A DNA stretch of 60,405 nucleotides from Alphaproteobacteria bacterium (GCA_026982705.1 JALSGP010000022.1:1-60405), one strand, 5' to 3'; positions 33,734 to 42,040 are shown, counted from the stretch's first letter. Translations and numbers: made by a program. The notes: generated by a model not told the origin, from the letters alone.

Positions 33734-35026
33734 TCAATCCCCCACCACCCGCGGCGAGCCGAGCCGACGGCATCGTCCCCGCGTGTCCAGCACCAGCGGT
33801 GCCAGCTCCACCAGCCGCGCCCAGTCGACGGCGTCGTGGTCGGTCACCACCACCGCCGCGTCGAGCGCGCCGAGCCGGTCCGGATCCAGCGGCACCGACC
33901 GGATGCCGGCGAGTTCGGGATATCCCCGGGTCCGCGGGATCTCCGGCACGTGCGGATCGTGGTAGCACACCCGCGCCCCCCGCGCCGCGAGTCGCCGCCA
34001 GATGGCGAAGGCGGGACTCTCGCGCACGTCGTCCACGTCGCGCTTGTAGGCCACCCCCACCAGCAGCACCCGGGCGCCGTTGAGCCCTCTCGCGAAACGC
34101 CGGTCCATCTCCTCGGCGAGGCGCCCCACCACATAGTCCGGCATCATGGCGTTGATCTCGCCGGCGAGCTCGACGAAGCGGGCGGACATGTCGAAGGCCC
34201 GCGCCCGCCAGGCGAGATAGAAGGGATCGACGGGGATGCAGTGACCGCCGAGCCCGGGGCCGGGCCAGAAGGGCACGAAACCGAAGGGCTTGGTCGCCGC
34301 CGCCTCGATCACCTCGAAGACGTCGAGCCCCATCTTCCGGCACAGCATCTTGAACTCGTTGACGAGGGCGATGTTGACCGCCCGGAAGACGTTCTCGAAG
34401 ATCTTGGCCGCCTCCGCCACCTCCGGCGAGGAGACGGGGATCACCCGCCCCACGAAGCGCCGGTAGAGGGCCGTCGCCCGCCGCGTGGCCGCCTCGCCGT
34501 CGCCCCCCACCAGTCTGGGAATGCGGGCGGTGGTGAAGTCCGGATTGCCCGGATCCTCCCGCTCCGGGCTGTAGGCGAGGTGGAAGTCCGCGCCCGAGCG
34601 CAGCCCCGTGGCCTCGAGGATCGGTTTCACCACCTCGCGGGTGGTGCCGGGATAGGTGGTGGACTCCAGCACCACCAGCTGGCCCCGGCGCAGCCGGGCG
34701 GCGACGGCCCGGGCCGTGGCCTCGACGAAGGAGAGATCGGGCTCGCGGTGCCGGCCCAGTGGCGTGGGCACGCAGATCAGCACCGCGTCCACCGCGCGCA
34801 GCCGGTCGAAGTCGGTGGAGGGGACGAGGAGGCCCGATGCCACCGCCTTCCGGATCCGGGCGCCGTCGATGTGGCGCAGAGGACTCTCACCGCGGGCGAG
34901 CCGCGGGATCTTGGTCGCGTCCGCGTCCAGCCCCACCACCTCGAGCCCGGCCTCGCAGGCGGCCAGCGCCAGCGGCAGTCCCACGTAGCCGAGGCCGATG
35001 ACGGCGATGCGGCGGTCCTCCCCCAT
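33734..35026 (-). CDS. UDP-N-acetylhexosamine 6-dehydrogenase (WbpA/WecC type)
   Basis: A 430-residue protein from ATG 35026 with GGAGAGGAG upstream. The Rossmann start is IAVIGLGYVGLPLALA, followed by ICVPTPLGRHREPD, ESTTYPGTTREV and YSPEREDPGN. The catalytic cysteine is C263 in PGPGLGGHCIPVDPFY, and the FGFVPFWPGPG run is typical of UDP-GlcNAc dehydrogenases. It oxidises the C6 of a UDP-amino sugar to a uronic acid for capsule, O-antigen or exopolysaccharide. It stands next to three sulfotransferases, suggesting a sulfated acidic polysaccharide. Confidence 0.9.
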   Translation of the reverse strand: MGEDRRIAVIGLGYVGLPLALAACEAGLEVVGLDADATKIPRLARGESPLRHIDGARIRKAVASGLLVPSTDFDRLRAVDAVLICVPTPLGRHREPDLSFVEATARAVAARLRRGQLVVLESTTYPGTTREVVKPILEATGLRSGADFHLAYSPEREDPGNPDFTTARIPRLVGGDGEAATRRATALYRRFVGRVIPVSSPEVAEAAKIFENVFRAVNIALVNEFKMLCRKMGLDVFEVIEAAATKPFGFVPFWPGPGLGGHCIPVDPFYLAWRARAFDMSARFVELAGEINAMMPDYVVGRLAEEMDRRFARGLNGARVLLVGVAYKRDVDDVRESPAFAIWRRLAARGARVCYHDPHVPEIPRTRGYPELAGIRSVPLDPDRLGALDAAVVVTDHDAVDWARLVELAPLVLDTRGRCRRLGSPRVVGD

Positions 35027-35105
35027 CTCCTCTCCTCCGAGGGACTTGCCGAGGCCGCGGGCCGGTGCAAGTCGGCGGCGGGATCCCGGACGGGCTTCGC
35101 GATCC

Positions 35106-35966
35106 GTGGACCTCGCCTTCGCGCTGCACGAAACCCGTCGCGCGATCAAGACCGTCGTACGCCTGCTGGCGAGCGACGTGATCGTGCTGTCGCCGGCCAA
35201 GAGCGGCCGCACCTGGCTGCGGGTGATGATCTCCCACTACTGGCATCTCACTCGCGGCGTGCCGGCCGACCGGCTGGTGCGCTTCGACAATTTCCACCGC
35301 CTCGACCCGCACATCCCCGTCGTCCATTTCACCCATCTCTTCAACGAACCGCCGCCGGTGCGGTGGACGGTGGCCCGGGCGGCGCGCCATCCCCGCCGGC
35401 GGCTGGTGCTGCTGGTGCGCGACCCCCGCGACGTGGCCGTCTCCCACTACTACCACCTGCGTCACCGCGCCCGGGAGCGGGACCTGCGCCGCTACGGACT
35501 CACCCGCACCCGCCTCGCCCGCCCCCTCCCGGAGTTCCTGCGCGATCCCGACTTCGGCCTGCCGGCCCAGATCGCCCGCACGCGGGCGATGCTGCGCATC
35601 CACGACCGGGCCGCCCGCGCCCATCTGGTGCGCTACGAGGACCTGCGGCGCGACCCCGCCGCCGGCCTCGCCCGCCTGCTCGCCTTCCTCGGCGAGGCGC
35701 CGGTGGACGCGGCGGCGGTGGCGGGGGCGGTGGCCTTCGCCGCCTTCGACCATCTGCGGCGACTGGAGGCGGCGGGCTTCTTCCGGGACGAGGTGTTGCG
35801 CCCGGGCGATCCCCGCGATCCCGAGAGTTTCAAGGTGCGGCGGGGCCGGAGCGGATCCTGGCGGCGGGAGTTGCCGGCCGAGCTGGTGGCGTGGATGGAC
35901 CGGCTGGTGGCGGAAGGGCTGGACGGGCGGCTGGGCTACGGCGGGATCGCCGGGGAGGCGAGCTGA
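35106..35966 (+). CDS. PAPS-dependent sulfotransferase 1
   Basis: A 286-residue protein from GTG 35106 (weak upstream site). The PAPS-binding motifs are clear: SPAKSGRTWLRVMI near residues 30-43 for the 5' phosphosulfate loop, and VLLVRDPRDVAVSHYY for the 3' phosphate. DNFHRLDPHIPVVHFTH is a catalytic-region match to bacterial Sulfotransfer_1 proteins. It moves sulfate from PAPS to a hydroxyl or amine, most likely sugar or lipid. It is divergent from the UDP-sugar dehydrogenase, and its stop overlaps the next gene by one base (TGATG). Confidence 0.88.
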   Translation: MDLAFALHETRRAIKTVVRLLASDVIVLSPAKSGRTWLRVMISHYWHLTRGVPADRLVRFDNFHRLDPHIPVVHFTHLFNEPPPVRWTVARAARHPRRRLVLLVRDPRDVAVSHYYHLRHRARERDLRRYGLTRTRLARPLPEFLRDPDFGLPAQIARTRAMLRIHDRAARAHLVRYEDLRRDPAAGLARLLAFLGEAPVDAAAVAGAVAFAAFDHLRRLEAAGFFRDEVLRPGDPRDPESFKVRRGRSGSWRRELPAELVAWMDRLVAEGLDGRLGYGGIAGEAS

Positions 35967-36877
35967 TGCCACCGGTCCTCCTCCATCCGGGTTTCGTCAA
36001 GACCGCCACCACCAGCCTCCAGCGCAATCTGCTGGCCGCCCATCCCGCCATCCTCCACCTCGGTCGCCCCGCTCCCGACGCCGGGCTGGAGCGGGCCATC
36101 CACGCCATCGCCCACGACGACTCCACCGTCTACGACGAGGCGGCGGTGCGACGGGTGCTGGAGGACGCCCTCGCCGCCGCCGGGCGCCATCGCGTCGTCA
36201 CCCTCTCCAACGAGAACTTCGCCCTCTACGAGGCCACCGACCGGCGGGTGGTGGCGGAGCGGCTGGCCCGCCTGTTCCCGCGGGCGCGGGTGCTCTTCAC
36301 CATCCGCCGCCAGGACGAACTCCTGGGCGCCTGGTATCTCCAGAAGCTGGAGAAGTACCTCAAGGGCGGCCACTTCGTCCCCTTCCCCACCTGGGTGGCC
36401 ATGAAGGCCCGGGAGCCGCACAAGTCCATCTTCTCCGACCTCGACTTCTGGCCGGTGGTGCGCACCTACGTGGAACTGTTCGGCCGCGACCGCGTCCACG
36501 TCCTCCCCTTCGAGCGGCTGCGCGAGGATCCCGCCGGCTTCGCCGGCGAACTGGCGGGGCTGCTCGCCCTTCCCGCCGACGAGGTGCGGGCCGCCCTCGG
36601 CCGGCGCGTGCGCAATCCCACCCTCACCCGCGAATACCGGGCGGTGATGCGGGTGGTGGGAAGGCTGCTCACGCCCTGGCTCGCTCGCAAGATCGGCAAC
36701 CGCCTGGTCCACCTGCCGGGACGGCGGCTGCGGGTGACGGTGGACGAGGCCACCCGTCGCCGGATCCATCGGTGCTGCGCGGCGGGTAACGCCGCCCTCG
36801 CCCGCACCTTCGGCCTCGATCTCGCCCGTTACGGCTATCCGCTGCCCGAAGACGGATCCGTCTCCTCGGCCCGATAG
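35966..36877 (+). CDS. Sulfotransferase-family protein 2
   Basis: A 303-residue protein from ATG 35966 coupled to the previous gene. HPGFVKTATTSLQRNLL is the phosphosulfate loop, and VLFTIRRQDELLGAWYLQK is the 3' phosphate region. It differs from its two neighbours (Sulfotransfer_3/related group) and so probably has its own acceptor. The end overlaps the third sulfotransferase by 43 bases on the opposite strand. Confidence 0.8.
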   Translation: MPPVLLHPGFVKTATTSLQRNLLAAHPAILHLGRPAPDAGLERAIHAIAHDDSTVYDEAAVRRVLEDALAAAGRHRVVTLSNENFALYEATDRRVVAERLARLFPRARVLFTIRRQDELLGAWYLQKLEKYLKGGHFVPFPTWVAMKAREPHKSIFSDLDFWPVVRTYVELFGRDRVHVLPFERLREDPAGFAGELAGLLALPADEVRAALGRRVRNPTLTREYRAVMRVVGRLLTPWLARKIGNRLVHLPGRRLRVTVDEATRRRIHRCCAAGNAALARTFGLDLARYGYPLPEDGSVSSAR

Positions 36878-37761
36878 CCGAAGCCCGGCGGCATGCGGCG
36901 GGCGATCTCCGCTTCCATCCAGGCGATGTCCCCGGCGCGGAGATGGTCGCGGAAGCCACCGATGCGCCCCTCCCGCACCTTGAGGGCGGCGGGATCGTCC
37001 CCGCCGGCCGAGAAGCGGCGGCTGCGACCGGTGGCGAGTTCGCCGCGCCGCTCGCGCTCGCGCATGCGGGAGAACTCCGTCTCCGCCACCGCCCGCGCCA
37101 CCGCTCCCGCATCCACCGGCGTCTCGCCCAGATGGATCAGCACCCGGGTGAAGACGCCGGCGGGATCGCGCCGCAGGTCCTCGTAGCGCACGCGGAGCGC
37201 CCGCGGCAGACGCGGCAGCCGTTCGGCCCAGCGTTCGTAGAAGGCGAGGATGCGGGGGAGCCCCCATTCGGGATGGCGGAGGAAGCCGGAGAGATCGGCG
37301 AGGGCCGGATCGTCCTTGCCGAGGATACGGCGCTTCGCCGGATCCGTCCGTCGCCGGGTCTGGAAGAAGGCGGAGACCACCACGTCGCGGGGATCGCGGG
37401 TGAGCAGCACGAGGGGACGGGCGGCGTAGAGGGCCTCGAGCCGCGCCGGGCCCAGCCAGTCCACCGGATAGTTGTCGTGGGTGAAGAGAATCCGCGGGAC
37501 GGTGGGATCGAGACGGTGATAGTCGTCGAAGCCGAGCAGCGCCTCGGTCGCGAGCCCACGGGCGGTGCGCCAGTACCAGGACAGCAGCGCCCGCAGCCAG
37601 GTCCGGCCGCTCTTGGGATGGGAGACCACCACCGCATCGGCGCGCACCAGCTTGCGGCTCTCGGCCAGGCCGCGGACGCGGCGGTCGATGCCGCGGCGCA
37701 GCGGCAGCGGCAGCGGCGCGATCAGCGCATAGAGCAGTCTCCGAGCCGGTTTGGTGGCCAC
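36835..37761 (-). CDS. PAPS-dependent sulfotransferase 3
   Basis: A 308-residue protein from GTG 37759-37761 with GGGGAG upstream. VVVSHPKSGRTWLRALLSWY (about 44-63) is the phosphosulfate loop and LVLLTRDPRDVVVSAFFQ the 3' phosphate site. It is visibly related to sulfotransferase 1 in LGFDDYHRLDPTVPRILFTHD and in the end KVREGRIGGFRDHL, so these two may be paralogues. Three such genes in 2.7 kb suggest a dedicated sulfation pathway. It reads away from the nearby origin region. Confidence 0.88.
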   Translation of the reverse strand: MATKPARRLLYALIAPLPLPLRRGIDRRVRGLAESRKLVRADAVVVSHPKSGRTWLRALLSWYWRTARGLATEALLGFDDYHRLDPTVPRILFTHDNYPVDWLGPARLEALYAARPLVLLTRDPRDVVVSAFFQTRRRTDPAKRRILGKDDPALADLSGFLRHPEWGLPRILAFYERWAERLPRLPRALRVRYEDLRRDPAGVFTRVLIHLGETPVDAGAVARAVAETEFSRMRERERRGELATGRSRRFSAGGDDPAALKVREGRIGGFRDHLRAGDIAWMEAEIARRMPPGFGYRAEETDPSSGSG

Positions 37762-37937
37762 CGTCCGCTCCCCGGACCCGGGGCGCAGATGGCACGGTGC
37801 GGACGCCGGCACAATCCCGACGGCGGAGGGTTCCGGGGGCGGAGCGGATCCGGCCGGCCGAACGGCGCGCACGCCGCGTGTCCCGTCGCGGTCTCCGCCA
37901 CACCCGTCGCCACCCCCCTCTCCCGCCGCTGTCGGCG

Positions 37938-37956
37938 GACTCGGTACATCGTTCAC
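37938..37956 (+). repeat. Solitary iteron copy
   Basis: GACTCGGTACATCGTTCAC matches the 19-base unit of the array at 39.2-39.7 kb, with N of GANTC being C. It lies alone in a 250-base spacer about 1.3 kb from the array. It may be a titration or handcuffing site for RepA. Confidence 0.85.
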
Positions 37957-38014
37957 ATCCCCCGCCGGCAACGGATCGGGGCGTCCCGGAGCGGCGGGGG
38001 ATCCGGGCTCCGGC

Positions 38015-39130
38015 TCACGCCGCCCGCGACCTCGTTCCCTCTCCGGCGAGGAGGCCATCGAGGGCGGCGCAGGCGGTCCGGACGCCGTCGGCGATCCGCC
38101 GTAGCCCGCAGCCCCCCTCGCCTTCTTCTGCGCCTTCGAGTACACCCTCCAGTTCGCGGGCGGCCCGGGCCATGCCTTGGAGACGTTCGGAGAGATCCCG
38201 CACCACGGCGTGCTGCTGTTCCACGGCGCTGGCGATGGCCGCGGTGGCCCCCTCGGACTCGACGAGGGAGGCGGTGATGATCGCGGCCCGATCACAGGCG
38301 TCGCGCACGCCGGCCTCGATGCCGCGGGCGGCCTCGCCGATCTCGGCGGCGATCTCGTCCACCCGATGGGCGAGGGCCTTCACCTCCTGGGCCACCACGG
38401 CGAATCCCCGTCCGGCCTCGCCGGCCCGGGCCGCCTCGATGGTGGCGTTGAGGGCGAGGATCTTGGTGCGCTCGGTCACCTCCCGGATGGTCTCGACGAA
38501 ACGGCCGATGCGCGCGGTGGCCTCGCGGGTGCGCCGGATCGCCTCCGAGGTGTGCTCCATCTCCGCCACGGCCCGGCGGGCGATCTCCGCCGAGGTGGTG
38601 GCATTGCGGCCGATCTCGGCGATGGAGGCGGAAAGCTGCTCCACCGCCGAGGCCATGGTGGCGGTGTTGTCGGCGGCCTCGCCCGAGGCCCGCACCACCG
38701 CCTCCATGGCGGCCCGGAACTGCCGGAGATCGCGCGCGAGATCCGCGCGGATCCGGGCGAGAACGTCACGCCAGCGGGCCAGGGTGGACCCGGCGGCCGC
38801 CGTCCGTGGGGACGTCTCCCCTCCCGGAGTCTCCGGGGTCCCGGGATCTCCCGCAGGCCATGTGGGCCCGTGACGGGGCGAGGTGACCGTCTCCGGCGAA
38901 TTCGCGCGGGCCCGCTGCCCGGAGGACCCGCTCCGGGGCCGGAGATGCCGCACGGCCACGATGCTCGCGCCCGTGGTGGTCAGCGCGACGAGGAGGGCCG
39001 CGGGCGCGAGGGGATGGCTCCAGCCGGCGGCGAGAGCGACCATGACCGCGAGCGTGCCGGTGCCCGTCGCCACCGCCGCGGGGAGCACGACGGGCGCACG
39101 GCGTGGAGGAGTGGGGAGGATGGTGATCAC
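38015..39130 (-). CDS. Membrane-anchored chemoreceptor lacking a sensory domain
   Basis: About 371 residues from GTG 39128-39130 with GGGAG seven bases upstream. An ATG at 39163 has no site, and still longer frames read through iterons. Two membrane helices lie close together (about 13-35 and 41-60) with only ~5 residues between, so there is no periplasmic sensor. Signalling helices follow, with the tip [19 protein letters not shown] at about 225-243. It may respond to membrane or cytoplasmic cues, or act as a partner in a mixed array. The upstream end lies close to the origin. Confidence 0.88.
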   Translation of the reverse strand: MITILPTPPRRAPVVLPAAVATGTGTLAVMVALAAGWSHPLAPAALLVALTTTGASIVAVRHLRPRSGSSGQRARANSPETVTSPRHGPTWPAGDPGTPETPGGETSPRTAAAGSTLARWRDVLARIRADLARDLRQFRAAMEAVVRASGEAADNTATMASAVEQLSASIAEIGRNATTSAEIARRAVAEMEHTSEAIRRTREATARIGRFVETIREVTERTKILALNATIEAARAGEAGRGFAVVAQEVKALAHRVDEIAAEIGEAARGIEAGVRDACDRAAIITASLVESEGATAAIASAVEQQHAVVRDLSERLQGMARAARELEGVLEGAEEGEGGCGLRRIADGVRTACAALDGLLAGEGTRSRAA

Positions 39131-39214
39131 GGCCTGTCTCCCGCTTTGCCCGGACGCACGCATGCACCCGCATAAGCGGGAGGGCTTAACGAGTCGTGAA
39201 GGCGAGCGAGGCGC

Positions 39215-39688
39215 GATTCGGTACATCGTTCACGCGCCGCGCCGGAGGGACGCGCCGGCGGACGTTCCTCCGGCCCCCTCCCCCCATCCTTCCGGTCGCG
39301 GGATTCGGTACATCGTTCACGCCGCCCGCCGCCGGAGACGGATTCGGTACATCGTCCACACCCCGGAGGACTCCGGGATCCGCGCCGCGAACGCCGCGCC
39401 ATCCGTACCCGCCGCGGACTCGACACATCGTTCACGGGGGTCGGCACGCGGAGGGGCGGACTCGGTACATCGTTCACACCCCGCCCGCCGGAGGCCGCGC
39501 GGTCCGGTCCATCGCCCATGCCGCCCGGCGGGGACTCGGTACATCGTTCACATCGAGGGCGCGGGAGTTATCCACAGCCCCCCCCGGCGGGAGGCGGCGG
39601 CGATTCGGTACATCGTTCACGAAAGTTCGGTACATCGTTCACGCCTCGATTCGGTACATCGTTCACGAAGATTCGGTACATCGTTCAC
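39215..39688 (+). repeat. Iteron array, ten copies of GANTCGGTACATCGTTCAC
   Basis: Copies start at 39215, 39302, 39341, 39417, 39459, 39533, 39602, 39624, 39648 and 39670. All are in one orientation. Nine of the ten begin with GANTC (GATTC or GACTC); the copy at 39624 has AGTTC. The 39341 copy ends GTCCAC and the 39417 copy reads CGACACATCG. A weaker relative lies at 39501-39519. The last four copies are spaced 22, 24 and 22 bases, close to two helical turns, so bound proteins would lie on one face. Confidence 0.95.
39568..39576 (+). promoter_or_regulatory. Perfect DnaA box in the origin
   Basis: TTATCCACA matches the consensus DnaA box exactly and lies between iteron copies six and seven. 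A second likely box, TGTGGACAA on the + strand (one mismatch when read on the other strand), is at 39790-39798 beyond the AT-rich repeats. Confidence 0.85.
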
Positions 39689-39733
39689 GCTTTCGCCCCT
39701 CAACCCGTTGAAAGACAAGGACAAATCGCGTCC

Positions 39734-39770
39734 TCTAACGTTCTAACGTAAAGAATCTAACGTTCTAACG
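39734..39770 (+). repeat. AT-richer tandem repeat, candidate DNA unwinding element
   Basis: TCTAACG occurs four times, at 39734, 39742, 39756 and 39764, forming a 22-base tandem TCTAACGTTCTAACG plus spacer. It lies directly after the iterons, where replication origins usually open. The 22-base period equals the spacing of the last iterons. Confidence 0.75.
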
Positions 39771-39815
39771 GAGCCGCGCCCGCGCCGCCTGTGGACAACT
39801 CGCCGTGGCACCCCG

Positions 39816-40697
39816 TCATTTCGCCGGTGGAGTCGCCCGGAGTCCCTCCAGGAGGAGGGCCTCGACGGTCCCGTCCACCGGCGGCTCCACGCCGCCCCAG
39901 TGCCGGAACCCCGGCACCGCCTGCCAGATCAGCATGCCGAGGCCGTCCACCACCGGATGACCCCGTTTCCGCGCCCGTCGCAGGAGATCCGTCTCCGAGG
40001 GCACGTAGACCACCTCCGCCACCACCGCCCTTCGGGGCAGGGAGTCGAGGGGGAGTTCGAGGGACGGCATGCCGTGCATGCCGAGACTCGTGGTCTGCAC
40101 CAGCAACGCGGCCCCCGTCAAAGCCTCGCCGCGCGCCGTCCAGTCCACCGCCGAGAGACGCGCCGTCGGGAAATGGGGCGCGAGATCGGCGATCAGGCGT
40201 TCGGCCCGCGGGCGCGTGCGGTTGACGATCCTCACCTCTCCGACACCCGCCTCCAACAGGGCCGCCACCACCGCCCGCGCCGCGCCGCCGGCGCCCAGGA
40301 CCACGGTGGGACCCGCTTCGGGACGCCAGCCGGGAACCCGCCGCCGGAGATGGGCGAGGAAGCCGAAGCCGTCGGTGTTGAGACCGGTGAGGGAGCCGTC
40401 GGCCTCCACCCGTACGGTGTTGACCGCCCCGCACACCTCGGCCGCGCGATCACGTCGGTCCACTGCCCGGAAGGCTCGCTCCTTGTGGGGAATGGTGACG
40501 TTGAAGCCGCGGAAGCCCAGGGCCGGCAGCAGCCGCAGCGTCTCGTCGAAGACCTCGGCCGGGACCCGGAGGGCCAGATAGACGCCGTCGATGCCGAGGC
40601 GCGCGAACCAGTGGTTGTGGAGGAGGGGCGAGAGGGAATGGACGACGGGATCGCCCAGCACGGCGGCGAGACGGGCACGGGCGGTGGGAGGGGACAC
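39816..40697 (-). CDS. aroE: Shikimate dehydrogenase
   Basis: A 293-residue protein from GTG 40695-40697 with GGAG seven bases upstream. Substrate-binding HSLSPLLHNHWF and FRGFNVTIPHKE (Lys base), NTDGFGFL, the NADP motif VVLGAGGAARAVVAA, NRT and GLGMLIWQA are all present. It reduces 3-dehydroshikimate in aromatic amino-acid synthesis. It runs toward the origin region, and its start faces parA across a 160-base spacer. Its presence beside the origin is evidence of housekeeping content on this replicon. Confidence 0.95.
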   Translation of the reverse strand: MSPPTARARLAAVLGDPVVHSLSPLLHNHWFARLGIDGVYLALRVPAEVFDETLRLLPALGFRGFNVTIPHKERAFRAVDRRDRAAEVCGAVNTVRVEADGSLTGLNTDGFGFLAHLRRRVPGWRPEAGPTVVLGAGGAARAVVAALLEAGVGEVRIVNRTRPRAERLIADLAPHFPTARLSAVDWTARGEALTGAALLVQTTSLGMHGMPSLELPLDSLPRRAVVAEVVYVPSETDLLRRARKRGHPVVDGLGMLIWQAVPGFRHWGGVEPPVDGTVEALLLEGLRATPPAK

Positions 40698-40770
40698 GCT
40701 GATTCTCCGGGAGGGCTCGCGACCGATGCGGAAGAAACCAGAGGGGCCGGGCCGAGTCGAGAGGGCATGA

Positions 40771-40836
40771 TTGAACGCGGATACGGTTATACTTGTTCAA
40801 ATTGACGCAGGTATTGTGGTACACGGGGATCCGTGT
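40771..40836. promoter_or_regulatory. Operator/promoter region upstream of parA
   Basis: The spacer between aroE and parA holds an inverted repeat TTGAAC...GTTCAA (40771-40776 and 40795-40800), a TATACT that could be a -10, and a perfect 16-base palindrome ACACGG-GGAT-CCGTGT at 40821-40836, just before the parA start. Partition operons are normally auto-repressed at such sites, and the palindrome could also be the centromere (parS). Confidence 0.6.
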
Positions 40837-40854
40837 TAGGACGGGGGCGGATCC

Positions 40855-41532
40855 GTGGGAGCCCGCGTCGTGCAGGTGGTGAGCCTGGTCACCCAGAAGG
40901 GCGGCAGCGGCAAGACCACCCTCGCCGTCAATCTGGCGGTGGCCGCCATCCGGACCGGCCGGCGCACCCTCGTCCTCGACCTCGACCCCCAGGGGACCGC
41001 CGAGGCCTGGTACCAGGACCGGGAGAGCGACGAACCCCGCCTCGTCCGGCTGGAGGCGGCCGATCTCCCCCGCGCCCTCGACCTCGCCCGGCGCCAGCAC
41101 TTCGCCCTCGCCTTCGTGGACACTCCCGGGCGCGACGCACCGGCCGTCGCCACCGCCATCCGCCACAGCGACTTCTGCCTGGTTCCCTGCCGTCCCACAC
41201 CGCCGGACATGAAGGCGCAGCCGGCCACCGTCGCCACCATCCGCCGCCTCGCACGGCCCTTCGCCTTCGTCCTCACCCAGACGCCGCCGCGCGGCTTCCG
41301 CATCCGCGAAGCCCAGCAGGGGCTCGCCGTCCTCGGCCCGGTGGCGCCGGTGCCGGTGGTGGCCCGCAGCGTCTATCAGGACGCCCAGGGCGCCGGGCTC
41401 GGCGTCGTCGAATACGAACCGGCCGGAAAGGCGGCGGAGGAGATCGGCCGGCTGTGGGACTGGCTCCGCCGCAGACTCGAGAGGATCGCCCATGACGCGC
41501 AAGCGCACCTCGCTCGACGCCCTGCTCCGTGA
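40855..41532 (+). CDS. parA: Partition ATPase ParA
   Basis: A 225-residue protein starting at GTG 40855; the upstream site is weak, and a GTG at 40867 is an alternative. The deviant Walker A is TQKGGSGKTTLAVNLAVAA, with LVLDLDPQGTAEAWYQDR (Walker A') and ALAFVDTPGRDAP (Walker B). It is the short type Ib-like ParA without an N-terminal helix-turn-helix, usually paired with a small RHH centromere protein, which lies immediately downstream and overlaps by 41 bases. Location about 1.1 kb from the iteron array supports replicon segregation. Confidence 0.9.
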   Translation: MGARVVQVVSLVTQKGGSGKTTLAVNLAVAAIRTGRRTLVLDLDPQGTAEAWYQDRESDEPRLVRLEAADLPRALDLARRQHFALAFVDTPGRDAPAVATAIRHSDFCLVPCRPTPPDMKAQPATVATIRRLARPFAFVLTQTPPRGFRIREAQQGLAVLGPVAPVPVVARSVYQDAQGAGLGVVEYEPAGKAAEEIGRLWDWLRRRLERIAHDAQAHLARRPAP

Positions 41533-41782
41533 GGAACTCCCACCCGCGCCGGCGGCGCCGCGCGCGGAGGAACGCCCGCGGCGGCGGCCCCACGTGCGCC
41601 AGCAGACCGTCTATCTTCCCCTTCCCGTCTACGAACAGCTGCGCCGGCTCGCCTTCGAGGAGCGGGTGAAGATGCACGCCCTGCTGATGGAGGGGCTGGA
41701 CCGGGTGTTCGCCGATCGGGGACTCCCCTCCATCGCCGAGCTGCGGGCGCGGGAGGAGGAGATGACGGCCTCTCGCCGATAG
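41492..41782 (+). CDS. RHH-type centromere-binding partner of ParA
   Basis: A 96-residue protein from ATG 41492 overlapping parA by 41 bases. A basic, Pro-rich N-terminal arm leads to an RHH core, QQTVYLPLPVYEQLRRLAF then MHALLMEGLDRVF, the beta-alpha-alpha form of small ParB/ParG-like proteins. It most likely binds the parA operator/centromere and stimulates ParA. The C-terminal end is acidic. Confidence 0.8.
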   Translation: MTRKRTSLDALLREELPPAPAAPRAEERPRRRPHVRQQTVYLPLPVYEQLRRLAFEERVKMHALLMEGLDRVFADRGLPSIAELRAREEEMTASRR

Positions 41783-41796
41783 GTCGAAAAAATGAC

Positions 41797-41824
41797 TTGA
41801 TCTTTCATCCTGTGCGTTTATAGA
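41797..41824 (+). promoter_or_regulatory. Putative promoter upstream of pgi
   Basis: TTGATC (41797-41802) and TATAGA (41819-41824) with a 16-base spacer lie in an AT-richer patch after the partition genes and 217 bases before pgi. No other gene is seen in the 258-base gap. Confidence 0.5.
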
Positions 41825-42040
41825 CGCCTCGAAGGGGTGTCGCGCCGGGCGGGCCTGCGTCGTGGTCGAACGCCTCCCGGAAGACACCCGGTCTTCGAGC
41901 CTCCCTTCTCCCTGTCGCGAGCGGCGGCCGGCCGGCCGACACCCCTTCCCTCCCCTCGCCTTCCGGACACACCGCTCGACGGCCCCTTGTCCCCGCCGGG
42001 GATCGCCCCTTTCTCGGAGAGGGTCCGCAGGGGAAGGGTC

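Larger units (their letters stand above)
39215..39798. other. oriV: Replication origin: iterons, DnaA boxes and AT-rich repeats
   Basis: Between the chemoreceptor and aroE stops lies a gene-free region with the classical parts of an iteron origin in order: ten 19-base iterons (39215-39688), a perfect DnaA box inside them, a tandem AT-richer element (39734-39770) as candidate unwinding site, and a one-mismatch DnaA box (39790-39798). Chains of short frames with MYRI across the region are only translations of the iteron. The RepA initiator sits at 6.6-7.5 kb. I infer RepA binds here; it is not shown by sequence alone. Confidence 0.9.

Noticed and set aside
39500-39519. An eleventh iteron (GTCCGGTCCATCGCCCAT)
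   Set aside because: Several mismatches in the core and no GANTC; counted only as a degenerate relative.
39215-39688. Repeated units resembling a CRISPR array
   Set aside because: Spacings vary from about 3 to 68 bases, units are 19 bases with origin features (DnaA box, AT-rich repeat) and no cas genes; iterons fit better.
39180-39720. Many short open frames beginning MYRI on the minus strand and repeated IRYIVH on the plus strand
   Set aside because: They are translations of the iteron sequence itself, with no ribosome sites.
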